DNA from: a virus
DNA: 43,959 bases
IMG/VR virus record: IMGVR_UViG_3300014868_000003
Span: 1 to 43,959 of that record
Strand: one strand, 5' to 3'
Position numbers and translations under genes: made by a program. A model generated the notes under the pieces. The model was not told the DNA's origin. It saw only the letters and a list, made by a program, of their open reading frames with translations, and did not search any database. This document shows, in pieces, positions 38,660 through 43,959 of the stretch (position 1 is the stretch's first letter; each line of letters opens with the position of its first letter).

Positions 38660-39492
38660 TGGGCACCGCGCGCTTCGACGACGGCACGATCGATTGCCCG
38701 AAGTTCGACGTCGCCGGCCCTGTGGCCTCGTGGATGTGGTTCTGTGGCGTCCTCTACTGTCGGCGGGCTCTGACGGACGGCTTCGTCCCGAAGTCCAAGG
38801 TGCCGACGCTCGTGCCGGCCATCTCTACCAATGCCGCCTTCAGGAGCGCCGCGAAGTTGGTAGAGGCTCGGCTGTGGCACGACGCCGTGGGCGGCTATCA
38901 GATTCACGACTACTTGGACTGGAATCCTAGCAAGGCCGCGATGACGGAATACCGGCGCCGTGACCGTGAGCGCAAGCATGGCAAGCACGGAATCCACGAG
39001 CCGGAGTCGAATGGATTCCATGCGGAATCCGAACGGATTCCAAGTGACTCGGCTAACGCACGCGCGGAGCGCGGGGGCGCGAAGTCAGAGTCAGAGTCAA
39101 AGCCAGAGTCAAAGGCAAAGTCAGAGACAGAGCCCACCGGGTTCGACGGATTCTGGAAACGGTATCCCAACCGCAAGGCCAAGGCCGGCGCGTTGAAGGC
39201 ATGGAACCGGATCAAGCCTAGCCCGGCGACGATTGTGGCGATTCACGAGGCCCTGGACTGGCAGGTCCGCAGTCAGTCGTGGACGAAGGATCTCGGTCAG
39301 TTTGTGCCGTTGGGTCAAACCTACCTGAACGGGCGCCGCTGGGAAGACGAGGCGCAACATGCGCCAGAACCGCCTAATCGCGGCGAACGCTGGTATGAGC
39401 AGTGCGAGCGGCTGGGCCACGAGCCGCGCTGTCCAGGGCATCTCGAGCACGGCATCAGGGTCGCCAAGGACGCGCAGGCGGTCACGGCATGA
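38659..39492 (+). CDS. lambda O-like replication protein
   Basis: 277 residues from ATG 38659 (sharing a base with the upstream stop). An N-terminal region with DNA-binding-like helices (RSAAKLVEARLWHDAVGGYQ) is joined by a Ser/Glu/Lys linker to a C-terminal domain widely found in phage replication O/DnaT-like proteins: GFDGFWKRYPNRKAKAGALK, then QSWTKDLGQFVPLGQTYLNG. Like lambda O, the gene contains iteron-like DNA repeats in its middle, a likely origin. No helicase is encoded, so host DnaB would be recruited. Confidence 0.75.
   Translation: MGTARFDDGTIDCPKFDVAGPVASWMWFCGVLYCRRALTDGFVPKSKVPTLVPAISTNAAFRSAAKLVEARLWHDAVGGYQIHDYLDWNPSKAAMTEYRRRDRERKHGKHGIHEPESNGFHAESERIPSDSANARAERGGAKSESESKPESKAKSETEPTGFDGFWKRYPNRKAKAGALKAWNRIKPSPATIVAIHEALDWQVRSQSWTKDLGQFVPLGQTYLNGRRWEDEAQHAPEPPNRGERWYEQCERLGHEPRCPGHLEHGIRVAKDAQAVTA
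38989..39130 (+). other. putative replication origin iterons inside the O-like gene
   Basis: GGAATCC/GGATTCC occurs four times: 38989-38995, 39013-39019, 39024-39030 and 39035-39041; the last three start exactly 11 bases apart, so they lie on one helix face in alternating orientation. They are followed at about 39080-39130 by a purine-biased repeat of agtcag/agtcaa. This mirrors lambda, whose origin lies in the O gene with iterons next to a melting region. Confidence 0.55.
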
Positions 39493-39686
39493 CGCGGCTG
39501 GCTGGTCCGGTCATCGTGGCGGTCATGTCTGAGGCGCTGAAGCACTTCGGGAGGATCACGCCGGAGAACAAGGCCGAGGTCTTGGCGTGGGTGCGGAAGC
39601 GAGCGCGAGACGTGGTGGGCGGGGCCGAGGTGCGGGAGTTTCGGCCGCGGGACTTCGACGCCAAGGCCAGGGCGGCGGGGGAATGA
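39489..39686 (+). CDS. small helical hypothetical protein
   Basis: 65 residues from ATG 39489 (ATGA). A helix-rich protein (VIVAVMSEALKHFGRITPEN, AEVLAWVRKRARDVVGGAEV) with a basic C-terminus. It follows the O-like gene and could be a helicase-loader-like helper, but no family is recognised. Its stop overlaps the transposase-like gene start (ATGA). Confidence 0.5.
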   Translation: MTRLAGPVIVAVMSEALKHFGRITPENKAEVLAWVRKRARDVVGGAEVREFRPRDFDAKARAAGE

Positions 39687-40529
39687 GCGGCCGGAAGATG
39701 TGTCCTTCGTGCGAGATCCGCTGGCCTTGGTGAGCGCATCACTGTCCGCAAGGGCGGCTACTACCGCTGCAACCAGTGCCAGGAGGATTTCACGGTCCGC
39801 ACTGGCACGATCTTCGAGCGGTCGCACATCCCGCTCCACAAGTGGGTCTACGCCATGTATCTGGTCGTGACGGCCCGCAAGGGCATCTCCTCGATGCAAC
39901 TGTCGAAGGAAATCAGCGTCACCCAGAAATCGGCGTGGTTCATGCTCCACAGGCTCCGTGAGGCGTGTGGCGGGAACTTCAAGAAGTTGAAGGGCATCAT
40001 CGAGATCGATGAGACCTACGTCGGCGGGAAGGAACGGAACAAGCACGAACGAGACAAGCTCAAAGCCGGTCGTGGGCCGGTTGGCAAGACGCCAGTCGTC
40101 GGCATGCGCGAGCGGGGCAAGGGTGGAAGGACGCTCGCGTTCGTCGCGGCGGATGTGGACCTGCCCACAGTCCACACCGCCATCTACCAGCACGTCGAAC
40201 AGGGCTCGACGCTGCACACCGACGACGCGCCGGTCTACGACGGCATCGGTGGCCTGTTCTTCAACCACGCGACGGTCAACCACACGGCGAAGGAATACTC
40301 GCGCGATGGCGTGACCACGAACAGCATCGAGAGCGTGTTCGCGGTTCTGAAGCGCGGCATCCTCGGCACGTTCCACCACATCAGCCGGAAGCACACCGGC
40401 CGCTACGTTGACGAGTTCGCGTTCCGGCTGAACGAAGGCAACTGCGCCGTTCACACGCTCGACAGGCTCGACAGTTTCATCCGTGGCTCGGCCCGGAAAC
40501 GCCTGACCTACGCGAGACTGATCGCCTAG
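39683..40529 (+). pseudogene. ISXO2-like (IS1595-type) transposase with frameshift
   Basis: ATG 39683 overlaps the upstream stop (ATGA) and begins with the first half of a zinc ribbon (MCPSC). It stops at 39728-39730. The rest of the protein is open in the +1 frame: YYRCNQCQEDFTVRTGTIFE (39760s onward), then HKWVYAMYLVVTARKGISSM, IIEIDETYVGGKERNKHERD, LHTDDAPVYD and TTNSIESVFAVLKRGILGTF. The DD(E/N) set fits IS1595 transposases. No terminal inverted repeats are seen, and the ATGA coupling shows it behaves as a phage operon gene. First ATG in the open frame is 39855, which would lose the zinc ribbon. Confidence 0.7.
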
Positions 40530-40540
40530 AGGAGTTACAG

Positions 40541-40756
40541 ATGCCGACTGACCCGCAATGCACCGGACCATTTTCAGATGCCTTCGAGTGCCCGGTTCAC
40601 GATCCGCGCAAACGGGTGTCCGCGCCCAAATCGGACAGAGCAGAAGTATCTGAACAGAAGAAAGAACTCCAGCGATTGCGCGCGAAGGTCGCGATTCTGA
40701 CGCGCGCCCGCGATCACTGGAAGCGCCTGGCAGATCGGTATTTCAAGGAGAAATAA
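40541..40756 (+). CDS. small coiled-coil protein
   Basis: 71 residues from ATG 40541, with GAGGAG about 6 bases upstream. The first half has a Cys/His/Pro stretch (CTGPFSDAFECPVHD) and the second a heptad-like basic helix (QKKELQRLRAKVAILTRARD). It starts the run of small genes that continues across the window junction. The next gene shares its last base (TAATG). Confidence 0.55.
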   Translation: MPTDPQCTGPFSDAFECPVHDPRKRVSAPKSDRAEVSEQKKELQRLRAKVAILTRARDHWKRLADRYFKEK

Positions 40757-41298
40757 TGAATCCCCTTTGGCAGCGACTGCATCTTCCGCCGCAAGTACGC
40801 GAGCACACCTGTAACTACCCGCTCGAATCCTGCTGGCGCTGTTCCCACGACGAAGCACTAGCGACACTCCAAGCTGGGCTGTCCCACGACGACCAACCGA
40901 GCGAACAAGGCTACACGCTCTTGCTCTGGCAATGCCCGAGCTGTGATCAGTTTTACCCCCATCCGCACGCGCCGGATTGTCAGCGTCGGGATGGTGTCAA
41001 GCGCGGTATCAACGCCGATATGCACCCTTGCTACTGTCCATGCGGCTGTGACGATGGGCGGATAGGGCCTAAGTCGGTCTGCATGCTCTGCGAAGTTCGG
41101 GAGTCCTGCCGTGAACTGCGCGCTGCGCGAGAAGCGACGGTTGCTGAAGCGATTAAGTGGTTGCAGCGAATTGAGACGAAGCACGGCGAGGACGTGCTGA
41201 TCTATTTCGACTGTCCGAAATGTGCAGCAGCCTTCACGCCAACGACGTTGGCGACCGCAGCGGTCCACGTCGGCACGAAGGACAAGGAGCGGCCATGA
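40756..41298 (+). CDS. cysteine-rich multi-zinc protein
   Basis: 180 residues from ATG 40756. It contains five cysteine groups: CNYPLESCWRC, CPSCDQF, CYCPCGCDDG, CMLCEVRESC and CPKCAAAF, enough for two or three zinc sites, plus a helical segment (ELRAAREATVAEAIKWLQRI). Dense zinc clusters suggest nucleic-acid or RNA polymerase binding, as in some phage transcription modulators. The stop overlaps the next ATG. Unrecognised family. Confidence 0.6.
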   Translation: MNPLWQRLHLPPQVREHTCNYPLESCWRCSHDEALATLQAGLSHDDQPSEQGYTLLLWQCPSCDQFYPHPHAPDCQRRDGVKRGINADMHPCYCPCGCDDGRIGPKSVCMLCEVRESCRELRAAREATVAEAIKWLQRIETKHGEDVLIYFDCPKCAAAFTPTTLATAAVHVGTKDKERP

Positions 41299-41489
41299 AC
41301 TGTCCCATGTGCGGAGAACTGTGGGACCGGCAGAAGTGCCAGTCGTGCGGTTGGAAAGAGCCTCCACGGGCGTTGCAAGCCTTCGCTGATGTGGTGCTGG
41401 CCTACAAGCCGAAGGCCCGTAGTAAGCCAGCCGTCCAGCGGAAACGACGCCGGACCATCCTGCAAAAACAGAGGAAACCGAAGGCGTAA
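41295..41489 (+). CDS. small zinc-ribbon protein
   Basis: 64 residues from ATG 41295 (ATGA). NCPMCGELWDRQKCQSCGWK is a compact zinc ribbon, followed by a basic tail (KARSKPAVQRKRRRTILQKQ). RNA or DNA binding is plausible. It is followed by a frameshifted HNH gene. Confidence 0.55.
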   Translation: MNCPMCGELWDRQKCQSCGWKEPPRALQAFADVVLAYKPKARSKPAVQRKRRRTILQKQRKPKA

Positions 41490-41515
41490 CGTGCTTACAG
41501 AACTGCACGGGAGTC

Positions 41516-41765
41516 ATGTATATAGTTCCCCTATGTTCGGCAATACGTGGACGGGCACAGGCAAGGGCAACTTGTTCATCGTTTGGTCATGCAGAAGCTG
41601 TTGGGGCGAGCGCTATTGCCAGGCGAGAGCGTTCACCACATCAACGGAATCAAGGATGACAACAGGCCGGAGAACTTGGAACTTTGGGTCAGGTCGCACC
41701 CCAGTGGGTGCCGTGTTCACGATTTGGTCGCGTTTGCAAGATCGATTCTCGCGCGCTACGGCTAG
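41516..41765 (+). pseudogene. HNH endonuclease gene with one-base frameshift
   Basis: ATG 41516 encodes MYIVP and then reaches CCCC at 41528-41531. One extra C puts the HNH sequence in the +1 frame; with CCC the protein reads on as [12 protein letters not shown] to a complete HNH domain: [35 protein letters not shown], then a basic tail ending in [11 protein letters not shown]. As it stands the frame is open only from GTG 41547 (72 residues). CCC-C is also a recognised +1 slippery sequence, so programmed shifting is possible. Otherwise a mutation or assembly error. Confidence 0.6.
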
Positions 41766-41813
41766 CTTCATCGGCGCGCAGTTGATCGCGGCACTGCGTC
41801 AGGAGCGTGTGGC

Positions 41814-42002
41814 ATGAGGCTGACCTGTGCGAACGGCTCCCGGTGGACGGCTCGAGGCTGCGGGCCATGTCGTGGGTGTGTCAAAGAAGCCGCGGAACTC
41901 GCGCGTCAGTTCGCGGTGGATCGGCTGCTCGGCCTCTACGACGACGACGGTTATTCACCCGAGGATCGACGCGCGCAGCAGCGACGGAGCGAGGCGGCAT
42001 GA
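41814..42002 (+). CDS. small Cys-rich/helical protein
   Basis: 62 residues from ATG 41814. Begins with RLTCANGSRW and CGPCRGC, a tight cysteine cluster, then a helix (KEAAELARQFAVDRLLGLYD). The stop overlaps the next ATG (ATGA). Unknown function; one more in this genome's series of small zinc-type proteins. Confidence 0.5.
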   Translation: MRLTCANGSRWTARGCGPCRGCVKEAAELARQFAVDRLLGLYDDDGYSPEDRRAQQRRSEAA

Positions 42003-42268
42003 GGCACCCCGACGACGTGGTGTACAGCGTCACGCTGACGCCTGACGAGCAGGACTTCGCGGAGCACATGATGCAGCTCACGGGGATCGCGGCGCCGTCC
42101 GACTTTCTGCGGCTGGGCTTGTTCCATTTGGCGAAGCACCTGGACGTCCCGATCGGGAACGCGATCTTTGCGCTGACGGGCGCACGGCCGATCAGGCTGA
42201 CGCGCGAGGAACGCTCCGCGATCATGAAGGCGCGGCGCGCGCAGGCAGAACAGGCGCGTACGGCATGA
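41999..42268 (+). CDS. hypothetical helical protein
   Basis: 89 residues from ATG 41999 (ATGA overlap). The start (VVYSVTLTPDEQDFAEHMMQ) then LTGIAAPSDFLRLGLFHLAK and LTREERSAIMKARRAQAEQA suggest a ribbon-helix-helix-like fold with a basic tail. It could be a small repressor. Stop overlaps a bridging 14-codon ORF. Confidence 0.5.
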   Translation: MRHPDDVVYSVTLTPDEQDFAEHMMQLTGIAAPSDFLRLGLFHLAKHLDVPIGNAIFALTGARPIRLTREERSAIMKARRAQAEQARTA

Positions 42269-42309
42269 CGTGGCGTCTCTCCCGCGCCTCCGCGAGCCAG
42301 TGGGCATGA
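42265..42309 (+). CDS. 14-codon bridging mini-ORF
   Basis: ATG 42265 overlaps the upstream stop (ATGA) and TGA 42307-42309 overlaps ATG 42306 of the nuclease gene. Product MTWRLSRASASQWA. Same length and double-overlap architecture as 2837-2881. Likely a translational relay rather than a functional protein. A GTG at 42270 would instead extend the nuclease. Confidence 0.25.
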   Translation: MTWRLSRASASQWA

Positions 42310-42659
42310 AGGCCACAAGCGGGATCGACTTCGCGTTGCAGTGCAAAGCGGCAGGCCTTCCGTTGCCCGTGCTGGAGCTTCGCTTTCACCCGTTGCGGCG
42401 CTGGCGGTTTGACTTCGCGTGGATCGATCAGGGGCCGCGGAACCGCGTGGCGTTGGAAGTGGAAGGCATCGTGTATCCGAAGCAAGGCGAGCGCGAGTAT
42501 CGGGCGGGCGGACGACACGCCAGTATTCGCGGACTTCGCGAGGACATCGAGAAGTATCTGGCCGCGGCGGAATTAGGCTGGACGGTCATTCGCTGTTTGC
42601 CTGAGCACATCGACAACGGGCGGGCGCTCAGTGTCATGGAAGCGTGGTTTCAGCGATGA
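42306..42659 (+). CDS. VRR-NUC-like endonuclease
   Basis: 117 residues from ATG 42306. Compact PD-(D/E)XK nuclease pattern: ELRFHPLRRWRFDFAWIDQG, NRVALEVEGIVYPKQGE, GGRHASIRGLREDIEKYLAA, GWTVIRCLPEHIDNGRAL. The D of WRFDFAW and E-V-E after a strand are the catalytic acids. Related phage proteins are small Holliday-junction or nick-processing nucleases. Acts in DNA processing before packaging. Confidence 0.7.
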   Translation: MKATSGIDFALQCKAAGLPLPVLELRFHPLRRWRFDFAWIDQGPRNRVALEVEGIVYPKQGEREYRAGGRHASIRGLREDIEKYLAAAELGWTVIRCLPEHIDNGRALSVMEAWFQR

Positions 42660-42877
42660 AAACAGCAGCGGACGCCCGGTGGACGGCGCTCAGACGGTGG
42701 CTGCGGAAAGAAGCGGCGTCGTATGTGGCGGTGGCGAACAGTCACAAGCCAGACAGCTATGCTCGCGCGGCGTGCGTGCAGGCGACATACGCGCTTGATC
42801 ATGCGCTTGACGAAATGACTCGGCTCTCCCGTGCGAGCGGGCCGCGATCGAGGACAGGAGCGAAGAAGCATGGCTGA
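42656..42877 (+). CDS. small helical hypothetical protein
   Basis: 73 residues from ATG 42656 (ATGA). Two amphipathic helices (ARWTALRRWLRKEAASYVAV, ACVQATYALDHALDEMTRLS) and a basic tail. Overlaps the next ATG by 8 bases (ATGGCTGA). Function unknown. Confidence 0.5.
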   Translation: MKTAADARWTALRRWLRKEAASYVAVANSHKPDSYARAACVQATYALDHALDEMTRLSRASGPRSRTGAKKHG

Positions 42878-43184
42878 TATGACGCTGGAGTTCAGACGCA
42901 AAGCACCACCACGAAGCGGAGGAGTGATGACACTGTCAGACGCCAAGGCGATCGTCCGAAACGGAGGCGCGGCGGCTGACTTTGCCGAAGCTGCCCGCCT
43001 CGTGCTGGCGGCGCTGGAGCAGGCCGATCTCGGCAAGCTCAACACAACGCGACTCAGCCGGGTAACGCTCGTGGACGATGATCGCGGCGGGCGAGTCTAT
43101 GAACGGCGCGACATTGCCGTGATCGCGATGGTTCAGGACGACGGACGCACGTTGAAAGTGTTCGTGGGAGGCAAACGTGGCTGA
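42870..43184 (+). CDS. hypothetical protein with duplicated AARLVLAALEQA segment
   Basis: 104 residues from ATG 42870; ATG 42927 is a second choice. The middle (FAEAARLVLAALEQADLGKL) is nearly the same as the segment in the junction-spanning gene (EAARVVLAALEQAE), and the DNA is a 44-base imperfect repeat. The C-terminus is a small sheet (RDIAVIAMVQDDGRTLKVFV). Overlaps the next GTG (8 bases). Confidence 0.55.
   Translation: MADMTLEFRRKAPPRSGGVMTLSDAKAIVRNGGAAADFAEAARLVLAALEQADLGKLNTTRLSRVTLVDDDRGGRVYERRDIAVIAMVQDDGRTLKVFVGGKRG
42984..43027 (+). repeat. 44-base direct repeat, copy 1
   Basis: Matches 43878-43921 with 3 mismatches in 44 bases, including an uninterrupted 26-base block (gtgctggcggcgctggagca then ggccga). 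It encodes AEAARLVLAALEQA. Both copies are in coding frame in neighbouring paralogous genes, so it reflects duplication or gene conversion. Confidence 0.85.
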
Positions 43185-43809
43185 CGATTTCGAGGCCCGC
43201 GCCCGACAGGTGATCGAGGGGCGGCTGACGGATGTGCTGTCCGATCGCTCGCTGGCGCTGATGTTTGAGGACGCGGGCATGCGGCTCAGGCCGTGCGACG
43301 GCCAGGACTTGCGCGATGAACTCGTGCCGGCGCTCGTCAACGTCCTCGCCCCCGACTATGCGGCGCTGCAACAGGAACTCGCACGAGAGCAGCGCGCGAA
43401 GGTGCATGCGTTCGCGGAATTGGAGGCGATTCGAGCCGCGCTTGACGGCCAGCCAGTGTCGGACTTCATGGAGAACTTCGAGGTCGTGCGCGCAGCCGTT
43501 GACGCGCGATATCTCAGGGAGCAGGCCGAGGCCCGAGCCGCCCAGGCGGAGCAGGAACGGGACGACTACCGAGAAGCCTTCGAGGAATGGCAGGCACGCG
43601 CGGAAGCCGCCGAGCGTCTCGTCGCGGAGCCGCGGGAGCCGGGGAGGTGGCCGCCGATCAGTTTGGCCTTGGACGCCAGCGAGGAGATGCTGCTCGGCTT
43701 CGTGACGTTGCACCCGGAGGCGATTGAGGACGGTATCCGCGCGGCCTTCGCAGCGTTGCGCCGTGATTTGTTGCCGCCGGTGCCCTCCCCGGCGAGCGAG
43801 GCCCCATGA
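43177..43809 (+). CDS. long coiled-coil hypothetical protein
   Basis: 210 residues from GTG 43177. The N-terminal part is helical (ARARQVIEGRLTDVLSDRSL). The centre is a coiled coil (YAALQQELAREQRAKVHAFA, QAEARAAQAEQERDDYREAF). The tail is Pro/Ser-rich (LPPVPSPASEAP), like the tail of the gene at 176. Probably oligomeric; function unknown. Stop overlaps the last ATG (ATGA). Confidence 0.6.
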   Translation: MADDFEARARQVIEGRLTDVLSDRSLALMFEDAGMRLRPCDGQDLRDELVPALVNVLAPDYAALQQELAREQRAKVHAFAELEAIRAALDGQPVSDFMENFEVVRAAVDARYLREQAEARAAQAEQERDDYREAFEEWQARAEAAERLVAEPREPGRWPPISLALDASEEMLLGFVTLHPEAIEDGIRAAFAALRRDLLPPVPSPASEAP

Positions 43810-43959
43810 CGCTGGAAAAGGCGCGCGAAGTCTTGGCGAAGTTGGCGCGGCGCGATGATCGCGATCCTGACGATCAGGCCGAAGCCGCCCGCGTGGTGCT
43901 GGCGGCGCTGGAGCAGGCCGAACGGGAGTTAGATCAGGCGCGCGGGCATGTGCTGCACC
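43806..43959 (+). CDS. 5' part of small coiled-coil protein (junction-spanning gene)
   Basis: ATG 43806 overlaps the previous stop (ATGA); the frame stays open to the window end (LEKAREVLAKLARRDDRDPD, then AARVVLAALEQAERELDQAR). With the shared terminal ctgcacc merged, it continues in frame into 1-183. The AARVVLAALEQA block is the second copy of the 44-base repeat. Confidence 0.55.
   Translation, partial: MTLEKAREVLAKLARRDDRDPDDQAEAARVVLAALEQAERELDQARGHVLH
43878..43921 (+). repeat. 44-base direct repeat, copy 2
   Basis: Second copy of the repeat at 42984-43027, inside the junction-spanning gene. Spacing between copies is 894 bases, a multiple of 3, and both are read in the frame giving VLAALEQA. 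Confidence 0.85.

Noticed and set aside
41389-41817. 142-residue plus ORF over the HNH region
   Set aside because: It reads out of frame through a clear HNH sequence and has no motif of its own.
1-43959. tRNA genes and CRISPR arrays
   Set aside because: No cloverleaf-like or regularly spaced repeat-spacer pattern was seen; the only spaced repeats are coding (fibre) or attP/origin-like.

Overview
This is a tailed temperate phage genome, most likely a siphovirus, with high GC (low-to-mid 60s percent by eye). Nothing in the sequence names the host. The evidence for a phage is a continuous head and tail morphogenesis cassette (small and large terminase, portal, Mu F-like minor head protein, scaffold, major capsid, connector, tail tube, frameshifted tail chaperone, tape measure, tail hub, repetitive fibre), a lysis cassette, a tyrosine integrase and a divergent repressor/Cro-like pair. 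No sheath or baseplate-wedge genes are visible. The 626-residue tape measure would fit a fairly short tail. No tRNA, rRNA or CRISPR array is visible. The two window ends share 7 bases (ctgcacc), and merging them makes one in-frame ORF across the junction, so the window is probably a complete, circularly closed genome.

Layout. (1) 1-3295, continuing from 40541-43959 across the junction: a chain of small genes joined by ATGA/GTGA overlaps, many with CxxC zinc-ribbon motifs, coiled coils or single membrane helices, plus a DUF3850/ASCH-like domain and a VRR-NUC-like nuclease. (2) 3358-10105: terminases, portal, minor head proteins, scaffold and major capsid, with a strong hairpin after the capsid gene. 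(3) 10183-19089: an HTH-tailed structural protein, a very large GT4-methyltransferase-GT2 fusion, connectors, tail tube, chaperone with a likely +1 frameshift, and tape measure. (4) 19090-30659: tail hub, lysis cassette (M15-type endolysin, LLH-type holin and several small membrane proteins), large secreted or virion-surface proteins, a second glycosyltransferase, and a fibre with 14 copies of an 11-residue motif. (5) 30661-33009, minus strand: lysogeny operon with repressor, three small ORFs, attP-like arm repeats, integrase and a small membrane protein. (6) 33091-40529: Cro-like gene, AlpA-type regulator, ERF annealing protein with YqaJ-type exonuclease, NinB-like protein, HNH enzyme, winged-helix protein, a low-GC PD-(D/E)XK cargo gene, a lambda-O-like replication protein carrying iteron-like repeats, and an ISXO2-like transposase with a frameshift.

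How it works together. The repressor/Cro region would set the lysis-lysogeny choice. The O-like gene would recruit host replication, since no polymerase or helicase is seen. ERF plus exonuclease forms a single-strand annealing recombination pair. The structural block builds the virion. Two glycosyltransferase genes, one trifunctional, lie inside the head and tail cassettes and suggest glycosylation of virion proteins or host surface glycans. Several genes (tail chaperone, gpG-like head protein, HNH, transposase) share an apparent +1 frame offset. The chaperone case is expected biology; the others may be programmed shifts, decay or assembly errors.
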